Shown: piece after piece, positions 42,920 to 56,183 of the stretch | Position numbering within the stretch: the stretch's first letter is position 1 | Layout: each line of letters starts with the position of its first letter | NCBI RefSeq assembly: GCF_001465345.1 | Contig: NZ_CP013655.1 | Span: 62,001-126,000 of the forward strand | DNA length: 64,000 bases | Direction of reading: 5' to 3' | Source of the DNA: Enterococcus rotai | GTDB lineage: Bacteria; Bacillota; Bacilli; Lactobacillales; Enterococcaceae | Translations under genes and position numbers: made by a program | Notes under the pieces: model-generated | What the model was told of the DNA's origin: nothing | The model's database searches: none | Seen by the model: only the letters and a program-made list of their open reading frames with translations

Positions 42920-43678
42920 ATGGACCAAACAATAAAACAAGAACTCGATAGAATAGCTGAAAAAGAACAGATTCAAATTTTATATGCTGTAGAATCCGGC
43001 AGCCGTGCTTGGGGATTTCCTTCTAAAGACAGTGATTACGATGTTCGTTTTATCTACACTCGTCCTAAAAAATCGTATTTACAGTTACAACCTACAAAAG
43101 ATGTGCTGGAATACCCGATATCTGGCGATTTAGATATTAGCGGTTGGGATTTAGATAAAACATTAAAATTACTGAGGAAAAATAATCCTGCACTTTTAGA
43201 ATGGCTAGCTTCTCCCATTATTTATAAGAAAAACACCTCATTCTATCGCGAACTTTGCTTACTTTCTGACAAAATTCAACAGCCTAAAGGACTGATTTAT
43301 CATTATTTGCATATGGCTAAAGGGAATTTTAGAGATTATTTGAAGCAGGAACAAGTGAAAAGCAAAAAATATTTTTATGTTTTGCGTCCCTTACTTGCTT
43401 GTATGTGGATCGAGTATTATCACGAAAAACCACCAGTTCCTTTCGAACAACTATTAACAATTCCTAGTTTATCCACTGACTTTTTAGATGCTGTAGCACA
43501 ATTACTAATCAGGAAAAAAGCGGGCGAAGAATTAGCATTAGAAGAACAAATTCCGGAAATCCAAGCATTTATCAAAGAAAAAATCACTTATTTTGAGTCC
43601 TATGTTCTAACATTAGAAACGCTCCCTTCGATTTCCTATGACGAATTGAATGACTTCTTTTTTAAATGGATTGAATAG
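42920..43678 (+). CDS. rlaP: RlaP: RNA-ligase-associated polymerase-beta-type nucleotidyltransferase
   Basis: The protein has 252 aa with AAAGGAGG before ATG, 23 nt after pnkp. The nucleotidyltransferase motif is complete: GSRAWGFPSKDSDYDV, with Gly27-Ser28 and catalytic Asp39/Asp41, and a third acid plausibly in GDLDISGWD. The rest is a helical PF10127-type domain (LLRKNNPALLEWL, YLHMAKGNFRDYL). This family is repeatedly found beside RNA repair ligases and may add nucleotides to damaged RNA ends. Its exact reaction is unknown. Confidence 0.88.
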   Translation: MDQTIKQELDRIAEKEQIQILYAVESGSRAWGFPSKDSDYDVRFIYTRPKKSYLQLQPTKDVLEYPISGDLDISGWDLDKTLKLLRKNNPALLEWLASPIIYKKNTSFYRELCLLSDKIQQPKGLIYHYLHMAKGNFRDYLKQEQVKSKKYFYVLRPLLACMWIEYYHEKPPVPFEQLLTIPSLSTDFLDAVAQLLIRKKAGEELALEEQIPEIQAFIKEKITYFESYVLTLETLPSISYDELNDFFFKWIE

Positions 43679-43683
43679 TAAAA

Positions 43684-43725
43684 AACTAGAAGCTTGAGGC
43701 CATTATCTCAAGCTTCTAGTTTCTC
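43684..43725 (+). terminator. Terminator of the RNA-repair operon
   Basis: ACTAGAAGCTTGAG pairs perfectly with CTCAAGCTTCTAGT, followed by a short T-rich tail. The remaining sequence to 43936 contains no gene that I can support. Confidence 0.75.
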
Positions 43726-43936
43726 TATTAATATCCATTATTTAAACAATATACCCGCCTATTTATTAGCATGGATTTTACAACTTACTGACCTAGTCCA
43801 GTTGTGAGGATCGATATGGTTATGTACGCAATTTTAGTATAATGAACAGAGAATAAATTATAACAATACAGGCAAAAATTATTCTATCTTTTGTTTTCAA
43901 CTTTTCCTTGAGGTCCAAATAAACAAAAAGAGCTGA

Positions 43937-43984
43937 CAAAAAAACTTTCGCAATTCAGAATAAATTCTGAAGAACGAAAGCTTC
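43937..43984 (-). terminator. Terminator of the ptsHI operon
   Basis: On the minus strand CTTTCGTTCTTCAGAAT pairs with ATTCTGAATTGCGAAAG with small bulges, followed by T7. Confidence 0.8.
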
Positions 43985-43994
43985 TAATTACTAT

Positions 43995-45722
43995 TTACTT
44001 CGTATAATCCTTAACCAAGTCAATAACTTCTTCCATTGTATCGCAGTCATTCAACGCACGATCCGCAAGTTCAGCCATTTTCTTAGTGTCTAGACGTTTC
44101 ATCAAGCTACGAGTTTGAAGAATAGATGTCGCACTCATTGAGAACTCATCTAAGCCCATTCCTACCAATAATGGTACAGCCATTTGATCACCGCCCATTT
44201 CTCCACACATACCAGTCCATTTACCTTCTGCATGAGATGCGTCAATCACGTTTTTAATCAAACGTAGAATTGATGGGTTATATGGTTGGTACAAGTAAGA
44301 AACGCGTTCGTTCATACGGTCTGCTGCCATTGTGTATTGAATCAAGTCATTTGTTCCAATACTGAAGAAATCAACTTCTTTGGCGAATTTGTCAGCAATT
44401 ACAGCTGCTGCAGGAATTTCGATCATGATACCAACTTGAATCGTATCAGAAACTTTTGTTCCTTCAGAAACTAATTTTGCTTTTTCTTCTTCAAAGATTT
44501 TCTTCGCTGCTCTGAATTCTTTTAACGTTGCAACCATTGGGAACATGATACGTAAGTTACCGTGAACAGAAGCACGTAATAATGCGCGCATTTGTGTACG
44601 GAACATTTCGTCGCCACGTTCAGATAAGCTGATACGTAATGCACGGTACCCTAAGAATGGGTTCATTTCATGCGGTAATTGAAGATAAGGTAATTCTTTA
44701 TCTCCACCGATATCCATTGTACGAACCACGACAGGTTTGCCGTTCATGCCTTCAAGTACTGCAGTATAAGCTGTATATTGTTCATCTTCTGTTGGGAAAT
44801 CTGGAGAATCCATGTAAAGGAATTCTGTACGATATAAACCAACAGCTTCAGCACCATTGTTGTGTACGCCTTCTAAATCTTTAGGAGTACCAATGTTAGC
44901 AGCGAGCTCGATGTGTTTACCATCAGCAGTTACTGTTTCAGCATTTTTTAGTTTTTCCCATTCAACTTTAAGATCAGCATACTCTTTGCCTTTTGCTTCA
45001 AATTCAGCTTTTTCAGCATCAGTTGGGTGAACGATAACATCGCCATCGATTCCGTTAACCGCTAAAATATCGCCTTCTTTGACTTTGGCAGTGATTTCTT
45101 TTGTCCCTACGATTGCAGGAATTTCAAGAGAGCGAGCCATGATCGCTGAATGTGATGTACGTCCGCCAATATCCGTTACGAATGCTTTTACATACGTGCG
45201 GTCTAATTGAGCAGTATCACTTGGTGTTAAGTCATGGGCAACCACGACTACTTCTTCGTTAATCATTGAAGGATTAGGAAGAGTAACACCTAATAAATGA
45301 GCTAAAATACGTTTTGCAACATCACGAATATCAGCCGCACGTTCTTGCATGTAGGCATTATCATCCATCGCTTCGAACATACCGATATACATATCAGTCA
45401 CTTCTTTTAACGCTGATTCAGCATTTACTTTGTTATCTTGAATGTTTTGTTTGATTTGACCGATCATTTCTGGGTCAGCTAAAACCATTAAATGTGCGTC
45501 AAATACTTGTGCTTCTTCTTCACCAAGGCTTTGCGCTGCTTTTTCTCTGATTGCTTGCAACTCAGTCGTAGATTTTGCCAAAGCAGCATCTAAACGGCTT
45601 TCTTCGGCAGATGTATCTTCTACAGATTTTTTGTCGAAAGATAAATCAGGTTGAACTAACAGGTAAGCTTTAGCAATAGCGACACCATCACTTGCGGCAA
45701 TTCCTTTTAGCATTTCAGACAT
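43995..45722 (-). CDS. ptsI: Phosphotransferase system Enzyme I
   Basis: The protein has 575 aa, full length. The phospho-histidine site [13 protein letters not shown] lies near residue 189. The PEP-binding barrel shows [28 protein letters not shown] and [11 protein letters not shown]; the C-terminal Cys lies in [10 protein letters not shown]. It transfers phosphate from PEP to HPr. ATG overlaps the ptsH stop (TAATG) for coupled translation. Confidence 0.98.
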   Translation of the reverse strand: MSEMLKGIAASDGVAIAKAYLLVQPDLSFDKKSVEDTSAEESRLDAALAKSTTELQAIREKAAQSLGEEEAQVFDAHLMVLADPEMIGQIKQNIQDNKVNAESALKEVTDMYIGMFEAMDDNAYMQERAADIRDVAKRILAHLLGVTLPNPSMINEEVVVVAHDLTPSDTAQLDRTYVKAFVTDIGGRTSHSAIMARSLEIPAIVGTKEITAKVKEGDILAVNGIDGDVIVHPTDAEKAEFEAKGKEYADLKVEWEKLKNAETVTADGKHIELAANIGTPKDLEGVHNNGAEAVGLYRTEFLYMDSPDFPTEDEQYTAYTAVLEGMNGKPVVVRTMDIGGDKELPYLQLPHEMNPFLGYRALRISLSERGDEMFRTQMRALLRASVHGNLRIMFPMVATLKEFRAAKKIFEEEKAKLVSEGTKVSDTIQVGIMIEIPAAAVIADKFAKEVDFFSIGTNDLIQYTMAADRMNERVSYLYQPYNPSILRLIKNVIDASHAEGKWTGMCGEMGGDQMAVPLLVGMGLDEFSMSATSILQTRSLMKRLDTKKMAELADRALNDCDTMEEVIDLVKDYTK

Positions 45723-45988
45723 TATTCTGACAATCCTTCTTTTTTCATTGTGTCTACGATTGCTGCTAATGCATCAGCTTCGTCAACACCGTCAACTGAG
45801 ATAGTTACGTCTGAACCTTGGCCAACGCCTAGAGACATAACGCCCATGATTGATTTAAGGTTAACAGATTTACCTTTGTATTCTAAGTTGATATCTGAGT
45901 TGAATTTACTTGCAGTTTGTACTAATAATGTAGCTGGACGAGCGTGAATCCCTGTTTCTGCTACGATGTGAAAATCTTTCTTTTCCAT
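45722..45988 (-). CDS. ptsH: Phosphocarrier protein HPr
   Basis: The protein has 88 aa. His15 in TGIHARPAT accepts phosphate from Enzyme I; Ser46 in [12 protein letters not shown] is the HPr-kinase site that makes HPr a CcpA corepressor. GAAGGAGA lies upstream of ATG. Its presence fits the cre sites seen at 11899 and 47482. Confidence 0.98.
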   Translation of the reverse strand: MEKKDFHIVAETGIHARPATLLVQTASKFNSDINLEYKGKSVNLKSIMGVMSLGVGQGSDVTISVDGVDEADALAAIVDTMKKEGLSE

Positions 45989-46095
45989 ATGAATCGGTCT
46001 CCTTCGTAAGTAAAATAATTTTTTATGTTAGGGTTTTCCTTTCTTGACACGTTTCAAGTGAAACTAGAATCGAGAAAATACCCTTTCAATTTTTA

Positions 46096-46124
46096 AGATT
46101 ACCATTTTTTGTGAGTAGATACAA
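46096..46124 (-). promoter_or_regulatory. Promoter of ptsHI
   Basis: TTGTAT, 17 nt, TAATCT on the minus strand, giving a leader of about 100 nt that includes the near-palindrome TTTCACTTGAAAC. Confidence 0.6.
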
Positions 46125-46161
46125 CACTTTTCACCTATTTTTTATCGATTGAAATGATCAA

Positions 46162-46353
46162 TTAATTTTCTTCCTTCATATAATGATATATAATTCGTCC
46201 ATTTAATCCAGCTTCCCCGACAAATAACATTCGATCTGGTAAATTTTTCCAAACTTCTCTAAAGGTGGTAAAATCTTTTGGTTCTACGATAAGTTCAGAA
46301 ATAGTCCCTTCTTTTAAGGCATTGATTTGTTCTTCAAATGGATTTTCGATCAT
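46162..46353 (-). CDS. Small conserved-looking protein of unknown function
   Basis: The protein has 63 aa: acidic N-terminus (ENPFEEQINALKEG), then FREVWKNLPDRMLFVGEAGLN and a Tyr/His-rich end (IIYHYMKEEN). It looks like a compact soluble domain. I do not recognise a named family. It lies just upstream of ptsH in the same direction, and the ptsH promoter lies between them, so it is probably separate. Confidence 0.6.
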   Translation of the reverse strand: MIENPFEEQINALKEGTISELIVEPKDFTTFREVWKNLPDRMLFVGEAGLNGRIIYHYMKEEN

Positions 46354-46547
46354 TATTCACACCACTCTCTTTTTTTGGCTTGTTGCTATTTTAAGATAAA
46401 ACGACTGAATTGTCTAACAAGATAAATAATTGAATAGAATCATTCTTCGCTTAGTTCCTCAAGCAAGATAAACGTTCTTCTCAATTCTGTAAATAAAAGC
46501 TGAGCAATCAAAAAATACCTAGTTTTCTCGTGCTTAACTATTTTCTT

Positions 46548-47420
46548 TTATTCCTCCATTGGTTTGGCAGTTGCTCTTCGGTAATTAGCAAGTTTAGACG
46601 TTTCTATAATATGTGCCATATTCGATTCAAAATTCTTAGCAAATATGGCGGAATATAGAATATCAAGAATATGAAGTATAGAAGTATTCGTTGAATATTG
46701 ACCTATTTTTGAATACAATTTTTCTCTAGTCGTCATATGGAGAACGATATCTGAATTTAGAGTCAATAAATTTTCAGTTAAACTAGTAATTGCAATAATT
46801 GACAAATGCTTAGATTTAAGGGTTTGCATAATTTCGTCCATTTTTTTGCTACTTCCACTATAAGAAATCACCAAGGCAACAGAATCTTCTTTCATATTTA
46901 ACACATCATAGATATGTTCACCTTCCAATGAACTCAATGTTACATTTTTTAAGATTCTTTTCATTTTAAATTGGAATTCACTTGCAAGCAGCAGATTGAT
47001 ATTGCTTGCAAATATTTTTATCTCACCTGCACTATCTAAAACATCAACTGCTGAGCTGAGTGTTTTATACGATAGTAATTCAACGGTATCTTCTAACGAT
47101 TCTTTCTTTATTTCCGTAACTTTATTGGCAATACTAATGATCGTATCTTTGTTATCAAAAGGAATATTTAAATCAATGTTATTAACCTGTCTATCAAAAT
47201 AAGCTATTTCTCTTAAGAAGCTCTCTTTAAATTCGTTCCAGCCCTTGAATCCTATTCTTTGTGCCACTCGAACAAATGTTGCTGGCGAGGTAAAGCTTTG
47301 CTTGGAAAGTTCTTTTAAAGTCAAGTTGTTAATATCGTACCCTTGTCTAAGTATGTACTTAACAGCTTCTTGTTCAGCACTCGAAAATGTTGCGGCCTCG
47401 ATTAAATCAATAATAGACAT
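46548..47420 (-). CDS. RpiR-family regulator with SIS domain
   Basis: The protein has 290 aa. The N-terminal helix-turn-helix (LTLKELSKQSFTSPATFVRVAQRIGFKGW, split by a short linker) is the RpiR type; the C-terminal SIS domain (about 120-260) has IFASNINLLLASEFQFK, VALVISYSGSSKKMDEI and IIAITSL. Such regulators sense phosphosugars. It is divergent from the beta-glucoside PTS operon, which it presumably controls. AAGGAGAG precedes ATG. Confidence 0.88.
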   Translation of the reverse strand: MSIIDLIEAATFSSAEQEAVKYILRQGYDINNLTLKELSKQSFTSPATFVRVAQRIGFKGWNEFKESFLREIAYFDRQVNNIDLNIPFDNKDTIISIANKVTEIKKESLEDTVELLSYKTLSSAVDVLDSAGEIKIFASNINLLLASEFQFKMKRILKNVTLSSLEGEHIYDVLNMKEDSVALVISYSGSSKKMDEIMQTLKSKHLSIIAITSLTENLLTLNSDIVLHMTTREKLYSKIGQYSTNTSILHILDILYSAIFAKNFESNMAHIIETSKLANYRRATAKPMEE

Positions 47421-47439
47421 TTATTCTCTCCTTCCTTCA

Positions 47440-47457
47440 TTGAAACGTCATTTCAAT
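47440..47457. promoter_or_regulatory. Candidate RpiR operator
   Basis: ATTGAAACGTCATTTCAAT is an inverted repeat (ATTGAAA/TTTCAAT, 5-nt spacer) 20-38 nt before the regulator ATG, suited to autoregulation or to control of the divergent operon. Confidence 0.5.
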
Positions 47458-47481
47458 AATAACATATGAAAACTCAAATAA

Positions 47482-47496
47482 ATGGAAACGTTTTTT
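47482..47496. promoter_or_regulatory. Candidate cre site before the beta-glucoside operon
   Basis: ATGGAAACGTTTTTT matches the cre consensus at 13 of 15 positions, about 90 nt before the PTS start codon. Confidence 0.45.
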
Positions 47497-47583
47497 CTAT
47501 TTCTCTTTAAGTTATTCTAAGTAATTATTATAGGAAGTATAATTTGACTTGTAAACAGGCAAATATAGAAAGGGGTTTTCAAA

Positions 47584-50840
<3,257 letters not shown>

Positions 50841-50859
50841 TTGAAAGGAGCCCTTCCTT

Positions 50860-51615
50860 ATGGAAGATTTTGATTTAATTTTAGAATCCGGGGAAAAAAA
50901 GTTTACTTATTTTTTTGAAAATAGCTTTAAGTTCTTTTTAAAATCATTTATGGCAGGTTGCTATTTAGGCATTGCAATGGTTTTATCGCTTTTTTTAGGA
51001 AGTATATTAAATACTTTTGATGCAAATATAGCGAAAATAGGTTACTCTATGTTTTTCGGTTTAACCTTCGTTTTAATTGTTTTTTTAAATGGAGAACTGT
51101 TTACTGGTAATTGTTTAACAACTAGTTTTCCGATTTTCAATAGAACAAGAAGCATTACAGAGATGGGGAAAATGTGGTTTATCTGCTTAATTGGTAATAT
51201 TGTAGGAGTTTCATGGTTTTTGTGGTTGTTTGTTAAAAGCCAATCTTTCACTCATATAGTGAATCCATATATAAATACACTGCTAGAAACAAAATTGAAT
51301 TTTAGTTTTGATACGCTGTTTATTCGTTCAATTCTCTGTAACTTTATAGTGTGCATTGCCACCTACATTGCTTTAAAAATAGACAACGAAATGGCAAAAA
51401 CTAGTATCATGCTCTTGGTAATTTCAACATTTGTAATTGCAGGTTTCGATCACTGTATTGCAAACATTGGTTTATATGTGATGGGAATAACATTAGGACA
51501 AGTAGATATTTCTCTATTAATGTTAAATAATATTTTTATATCGATCGTAGGAAATATTATTGGTGGTTCCCTAATGTTAGGCATTCCACTCTACTTGATT
51601 CTAAAAAAGAAATGA
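50860..51615 (+). CDS. Formate/nitrite (FocA/NirC) family channel
   Basis: The protein has 251 aa with six membrane segments. FNT signatures are FMAGCYLGIAMVL (first helix), NGELFTGN and GFDHCIANIGLY. It could move formate, nitrite, hydrosulfide or lactate as small anions. It lies 19 nt after the GH1 gene with AAAGGAG before ATG, so it seems co-transcribed with a sugar operon, an unusual pairing. Export of a fermentation acid is one explanation. Confidence 0.85.
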   Translation: MEDFDLILESGEKKFTYFFENSFKFFLKSFMAGCYLGIAMVLSLFLGSILNTFDANIAKIGYSMFFGLTFVLIVFLNGELFTGNCLTTSFPIFNRTRSITEMGKMWFICLIGNIVGVSWFLWLFVKSQSFTHIVNPYINTLLETKLNFSFDTLFIRSILCNFIVCIATYIALKIDNEMAKTSIMLLVISTFVIAGFDHCIANIGLYVMGITLGQVDISLLMLNNIFISIVGNIIGGSLMLGIPLYLILKKK

Positions 51616-51664
51616 TGTTTGAGAATAATTTAGCCTCTAAGACGATGTCACATTTCAATTATCA

Positions 51665-51704
51665 AAAAATAACCGAACTAGCTATAGCTGACGGTTATTT
51701 TTTT
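51665..51704 (+). terminator. Terminator of the beta-glucoside operon
   Basis: AAAATAACCG pairs with CGGTTATTTT, followed by a T-run. Confidence 0.8.
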
Positions 51705-51782
51705 GTCTTTTGAACCCAGGATTTTTTTAAGTCACTTTATTTATAAAACTAAATTATAACATTTTAAAACGAGTTCAATTGC

Positions 51783-51810
51783 TTGATTCTTGTCCAAAAG
51801 ATGCTATAAT
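51783..51810 (+). promoter_or_regulatory. clpE promoter
   Basis: TTGATT, 16 nt, TATAAT, directly followed by the CtsR box. Confidence 0.8.
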
Positions 51811-51819
51811 AATCTCAAA

Positions 51820-51836
51820 GGTCAAAAATGGTCAGC
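51820..51836 (+). promoter_or_regulatory. CtsR heat-shock operator before clpE
   Basis: GGTCAAA-AAT-GGTCAGC is a direct heptad repeat matching the CtsR consensus (RGTCAAA-NAN-RGTCAAA) apart from the last two bases. It lies just 10 nt after the -10 box. Confidence 0.85.
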
Positions 51837-51906
51837 AGACTATTCGACCTATTTAAATGACTTTGAACTATCATTAGTCTTATTTTGAAAGGACGTGTTT
51901 TATCCT

Positions 51907-54162
51907 ATGGTTTGTCAAAATTGTCAACAAAATCCAGCAACGATCCACTTATATGCAAATGTTAATGGTCAAAGAAAGCAATTAGACTATTGCCAAAGTT
52001 GCTATCAAAAATTAAAAGCACAAGCAAACGATAATCAACCAACAATGTCTCAACAAGATCCATTTGGTTTTGGAAGCTTAGATGATCTATATCGCTCTTT
52101 ATCTCGTCAAATGCAGGAACAACAAGGGAATCCTAATGGTCAAACCCCACCTACCCAATTTGGTGACGGCAATGGCTTTAACGGCGGTCAGCCTCCAAGA
52201 GGTGGTGCTGGTCAATCGAACGGCTTACTTGGTGAGTATGGTATCAATATCACCCAAGCTGCCAGAAATGGAGATGTTGACCCAGTTGTCGGTCGTGATG
52301 AAGAAATCAAACGTGTGATTGAAATTTTAAATCGCCGTACCAAAAATAACCCAGTTTTGATCGGCGAACCTGGTGTTGGTAAAACAGCCGTTGTCGAAGG
52401 TTTAGCACAAAAAATCGTGGATGGCGATGTACCGCAAAAATTATTGGACAAAGAAGTCATTCGTTTAGATGTCGTCTCTTTAGTTCAAGGTACAGGTATT
52501 CGCGGACAGTTTGAAGAACGGATGCAAAAATTAATCGAAGAAATCAAACAAGCTGAAAATGTCATTTTATTCATTGACGAAGTTCATGAAATCGTTGGCG
52601 CAGGTGCTGCAGGTGACGGAAACATGGATGCTGGTAATATTTTAAAGCCAGCACTCGCTCGCGGTGAGCTACAAATGGTAGGCGCCACAACTTTAAATGA
52701 ATATCGGATTATCGAAAAAGATGCTGCCCTAGAACGTCGGATGCAGCCTGTCCGTGTGGATGAGCCAACGGTGGACGAAACGATTGCGATCCTTAAAGGC
52801 TTGCAAAAACGCTATGAAGATTACCATCATGTAAAATATACAGATGAAGCCATCAAAGCTGCTGCAACGCTATCAAATCGTTATATTCAAGATCGTTTCT
52901 TACCAGATAAAGCCATCGATTTATTAGATGAATCTGGTTCTAAAATGAACTTGACGATTCAAATCGTTGATCCTAAAACAATCGAAAAGAAACTCGTAGA
53001 TGCAGAAGCGCAAAAACAACAAGCATCTGCTGAAGAAGACTTCGAAAAAGCAGCTTATTATCGTGATCAAATCAACAAATTACAAGCAATGAAAGAAAAA
53101 CAAATCAGCGACGAAGAAACGCCAGTAATTGGTGAGAAAAATATCGAAGCCATCGTTGAACAAAAAACAGGAATTCCTGTCGGTGATTTGAAAGAAAAAG
53201 AACAAACACAACTGAAAAACCTAGCTGTCGACCTAAAAGCTCATGTCGTTGGACAAGACGATGCAGTTGATAAAGTATCCAAAGCCATTCGTCGAAATCG
53301 TGTTGGTTTAGGAAAACAAAATCGTCCGATCGGTTCGTTCCTCTTTGTAGGACCAACTGGTGTTGGTAAAACAGAATTAGCCAAACAATTAGCATACGAA
53401 CTATTTGGTTCAGAAGATTCTATGATCCGTTTTGACATGAGTGAATACATGGAAAAACATAGTGTCTCTAAATTAATCGGTTCCCCTCCAGGTTATGTTG
53501 GTTATGACGAAGCAGGACAATTAACGGAGAAAGTTCGCCGTAATCCATACAGTTTGATTTTACTCGATGAAATCGAAAAAGCGCATCCTGATGTATTGCA
53601 TATGTTCTTGCAAATTCTTGATGATGGACGTCTAACAGATGCACAAGGTAGAACTGTTAGTTTCAAAGATACGATCATTATTATGACAAGTAATGCTGGA
53701 ACAGGCAACGTAGAAGCCAATGTCGGCTTCGGCGCTGCTCGTGAGGGTCTTACAAAATCTGTTTTAGGGCAGCTGAATAATTTCTTTACACCAGAATTCT
53801 TGAATCGTTTTGACGGTATTGTTGAATTTAAAGCACTAAGTAAAGAAAACTTGATGAATATTGTCAGCTTGATGCTAGATGAAGTCAACGGCTTACTTGC
53901 TCATCAAAAAATTCATATTGAAGTGCCGACAGACGTAAAAGAAAAATTGGTTGATCTCGGCTATGATCCTTCAATGGGCGCTCGACCATTACGTCGAACC
54001 ATTCAAGAACAAATTGAAGATGGCATCGCTGAATACTTCTTGGATCATCCAGAAGAACATCAATTAGTTGCTAAACTAGATGATGATGGAAAAATCATTG
54101 TAACAGGTGAAATTGCTATAGATTCTAGTGATACCAATGAAGCAACAACTGAAGAAGCATAA
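51907..54162 (+). CDS. clpE: ATP-dependent Clp protease ATP-binding subunit ClpE
   Basis: The protein has 751 aa from ATG at 51907 ([10 protein letters not shown]), the conserved ClpE start; an in-frame GTG at 51895 sits too close to AAAGGAC. The N-terminal zinc finger uses Cys3, Cys6, Cys29 and Cys32. AAA-1 has [13 protein letters not shown], a UVR-like middle region follows ([15 protein letters not shown]), and AAA-2 has [13 protein letters not shown]. It unfolds proteins for ClpP under stress. CtsR control is shown by the operator upstream; a terminator follows. Confidence 0.96.
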   Translation: MVCQNCQQNPATIHLYANVNGQRKQLDYCQSCYQKLKAQANDNQPTMSQQDPFGFGSLDDLYRSLSRQMQEQQGNPNGQTPPTQFGDGNGFNGGQPPRGGAGQSNGLLGEYGINITQAARNGDVDPVVGRDEEIKRVIEILNRRTKNNPVLIGEPGVGKTAVVEGLAQKIVDGDVPQKLLDKEVIRLDVVSLVQGTGIRGQFEERMQKLIEEIKQAENVILFIDEVHEIVGAGAAGDGNMDAGNILKPALARGELQMVGATTLNEYRIIEKDAALERRMQPVRVDEPTVDETIAILKGLQKRYEDYHHVKYTDEAIKAAATLSNRYIQDRFLPDKAIDLLDESGSKMNLTIQIVDPKTIEKKLVDAEAQKQQASAEEDFEKAAYYRDQINKLQAMKEKQISDEETPVIGEKNIEAIVEQKTGIPVGDLKEKEQTQLKNLAVDLKAHVVGQDDAVDKVSKAIRRNRVGLGKQNRPIGSFLFVGPTGVGKTELAKQLAYELFGSEDSMIRFDMSEYMEKHSVSKLIGSPPGYVGYDEAGQLTEKVRRNPYSLILLDEIEKAHPDVLHMFLQILDDGRLTDAQGRTVSFKDTIIIMTSNAGTGNVEANVGFGAAREGLTKSVLGQLNNFFTPEFLNRFDGIVEFKALSKENLMNIVSLMLDEVNGLLAHQKIHIEVPTDVKEKLVDLGYDPSMGARPLRRTIQEQIEDGIAEYFLDHPEEHQLVAKLDDDGKIIVTGEIAIDSSDTNEATTEEA

Positions 54163-54199
54163 AAAGTGAAGTCAATCAGGCAAACTGATTGACTTTTTT
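54161..54199 (+). terminator. clpE terminator
   Basis: GTCAATCAG pairs with CTGATTGAC, followed by T6. Confidence 0.85.
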
Positions 54200-54364
54200 G
54201 TGTTTTTCAAGACAAATTTCTTTTTATTTGAGCTAAAAAAATTTATAATAAGAGTGAGTGAAATTTATATCAAATTTTAAGAAAGATTATTCCAGCTCCA
54301 TTGATTCTGTGAATATTCTGTTTTTTATTATTAACGTAAAAAGAATGAAACTGAGGTGAAAAAA

Positions 54365-54679
54365 ATGAAATTAGTCAATGTAACCAACAGCTACAAACAG
54401 TTAGTCAATAAACAACTAGAAAATACCGATGCATACTTTGTTAAAGTTTATTCAGCGGGTAACACGACCGTCGTTTATACAGAAGCTGCTCAACATGCTG
54501 AAATATTGATCGTAAATAAAAAACGTGCTGTCCGTAAAACTGAAATCAATGAAATCCTGACTTATGTTTTAAAACGGATACCAAAAGAAAAATATGACCG
54601 TGATCAAATTTCGATTATTGAACTAAAAGATGTTATCGAAATTTCGATTCCGATGACTTCTAGTCTTGTAGAAAGTTAG
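54365..54679 (+). CDS. DUF1827 family protein
   Basis: The protein has 104 aa from ATG at 54365 (MKLVNVTNSYKQLV), with GAGGTG 6 nt upstream. The sequence KVYSAGNTTVVYTEA and ILIVNKKRAVRKTEI is typical of DUF1827, a small cytoplasmic family of enterococci and streptococci without known function. Its last codons and stop lie inside a 35-bp tandem duplication, which has not altered the protein. Confidence 0.85.
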   Translation: MKLVNVTNSYKQLVNKQLENTDAYFVKVYSAGNTTVVYTEAAQHAEILIVNKKRAVRKTEINEILTYVLKRIPKEKYDRDQISIIELKDVIEISIPMTSSLVES

Positions 54680-54733
54680 ATACCATCAATAAAAAGAATC
54701 TTGTAGAAAGTTAGATACCATCAATAAAAAGAA
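54664..54733 (+). repeat. Two perfect tandem copies of a 35-bp unit at the 3' end of the DUF1827 gene
   Basis: The unit beginning TCTTGTAGAAAGTTAGATAC runs 54664-54698 and again 54699-54733. The first copy contains the stop codon. Confidence 0.9.
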
Positions 54734-54767
54734 AGCTGAACATTCATTTTGTTCAGCTTTCTTTTTT
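54732..54767. terminator. Bidirectional terminator
   Basis: AAAGCTGAAC pairs with GTTCAGCTTT between convergent genes, with T-runs on both strands. Confidence 0.85.
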
Positions 54768-56031
54768 ATTCCTTACTGTAACTTACCTCACCGATTTCAT
54801 CATCTGTTGAATTTTTAAATAGATACCAGCATAGTCCTGAAACTAATAACACTGACACTGCAACGATCATCACCTGAAAAAACACATTCGTTGTAGTCGT
54901 TTTAAACAAGAAACCAATTATGATTTGACCAACTGGAACTGCACATTGTGAAACAGCCATAATCGTGGCCATTATTTTACCAATATTTTCTTTTGGTGTT
55001 ATTCTTTGAACCATGGAAATCAAGTAAATAGAAATAAGACTCATCATCATTCCAATTGGAATTCCAGTTATAATAAATACTGCAAAGCCAATCATATTTC
55101 CCATAGGATTTCCTGCAAACATTAAACCAACGTTCATTAAAATCAATAATAGACCAGATAGCGTAAACATTTTATAAAGATTATTTATTCGTAATTTCTT
55201 TGTGAAAATCCCAGTAAAAATCGCTCCAAGAATTGTTGATAAACTAATTACTGACAACCCAATCCCATAAACTGTATCACTTGCTTGTAAAACAACTCTT
55301 AATACAATGGGAACCCCTACAATAAAAAAGGCCGATAACGTAAAGTTGATAAGTGCCGCAATCAAAATAGAATTGAAAATAATTCGATTATTACGAACTT
55401 CTCTAAAACCATCCTTTAAATCACCTGTTAATGTACTTAAAACACCAGACTCCATTGGTCGCTTTTCAAAAGGAATCCGTAAAAAAGTTTCTATAATTGC
55501 CGCTAGAATAAAAAATACAGCACTTCCTACAATCAATTTTTGAGCACCTAATATACTATATAAAATACCGCCAATAATAGGGGCAACTACATTTGACATG
55601 GATAAAACAGCGTTAACCAACCCATTTATTTGCTCCAATTGGTCCTTTTTTACTAATAGAGGGATACTCGCAGTTACTACGGGTGTATCAAAACTACCAA
55701 CAATTGATAGTAAAAATAACAGCAAACCAATCATAACGATTGAATCGGTCAAGCCTAAAATAAAAAATAATATTACAGCTAACACTGCATTCGTAATATC
55801 CATTAAAACCATTAACAAACGACGATCAAATCGATCTGCGATCGCTCCACCAATCGGAGCAAACAAGACTGGAATACTGGAAATGGCGAGAATCGTCGCA
55901 AATATATCCGCCCTTCCTGTTTTATCCAATACATAAAGCGATAAAGCAAATCGTAAAATCGCTCCACCGAAAACTGATATAACCTGTCCCAATACCAAAT
56001 ACAAAATATTTTTATTCACTTTCCCCATCAT
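54766..56031 (-). CDS. MFS transporter, drug-efflux type
   Basis: The protein has 421 aa with about twelve membrane segments. The loop motif ADRFDRRLLMVLMD (motif A, between helices 2 and 3) and IPVLFAPIGGAIADR place it in the macrolide-efflux/enterobactin-exporter-like MFS branch (DHA3). Start ATG at 56031, AGGGAG upstream. It may export a drug or peptide. It follows the acetyltransferase gene but a strong hairpin separates them. Confidence 0.82.
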   Translation of the reverse strand: MMGKVNKNILYLVLGQVISVFGGAILRFALSLYVLDKTGRADIFATILAISSIPVLFAPIGGAIADRFDRRLLMVLMDITNAVLAVILFFILGLTDSIVMIGLLLFLLSIVGSFDTPVVTASIPLLVKKDQLEQINGLVNAVLSMSNVVAPIIGGILYSILGAQKLIVGSAVFFILAAIIETFLRIPFEKRPMESGVLSTLTGDLKDGFREVRNNRIIFNSILIAALINFTLSAFFIVGVPIVLRVVLQASDTVYGIGLSVISLSTILGAIFTGIFTKKLRINNLYKMFTLSGLLLILMNVGLMFAGNPMGNMIGFAVFIITGIPIGMMMSLISIYLISMVQRITPKENIGKIMATIMAVSQCAVPVGQIIIGFLFKTTTTNVFFQVMIVAVSVLLVSGLCWYLFKNSTDDEIGEVSYSKE

Positions 56032-56183
56032 TTTTTCTCCCTATCTACCTTATTTATCAAGCTAAAATACCTTGATACCTAAGTTTACCATTCTGACTTT
56101 ATACAACACTCAGGCTAAAGTCTTGTATTCACTAAGACTATCGCCCTATCTTAGACTGGAATTAAATTTAATATAGAGACACA

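Noticed and set aside
53502-53888. Open frame of 128 codons opposite clpE
   Set aside because: It is an antisense shadow of the conserved second AAA domain of ClpE.
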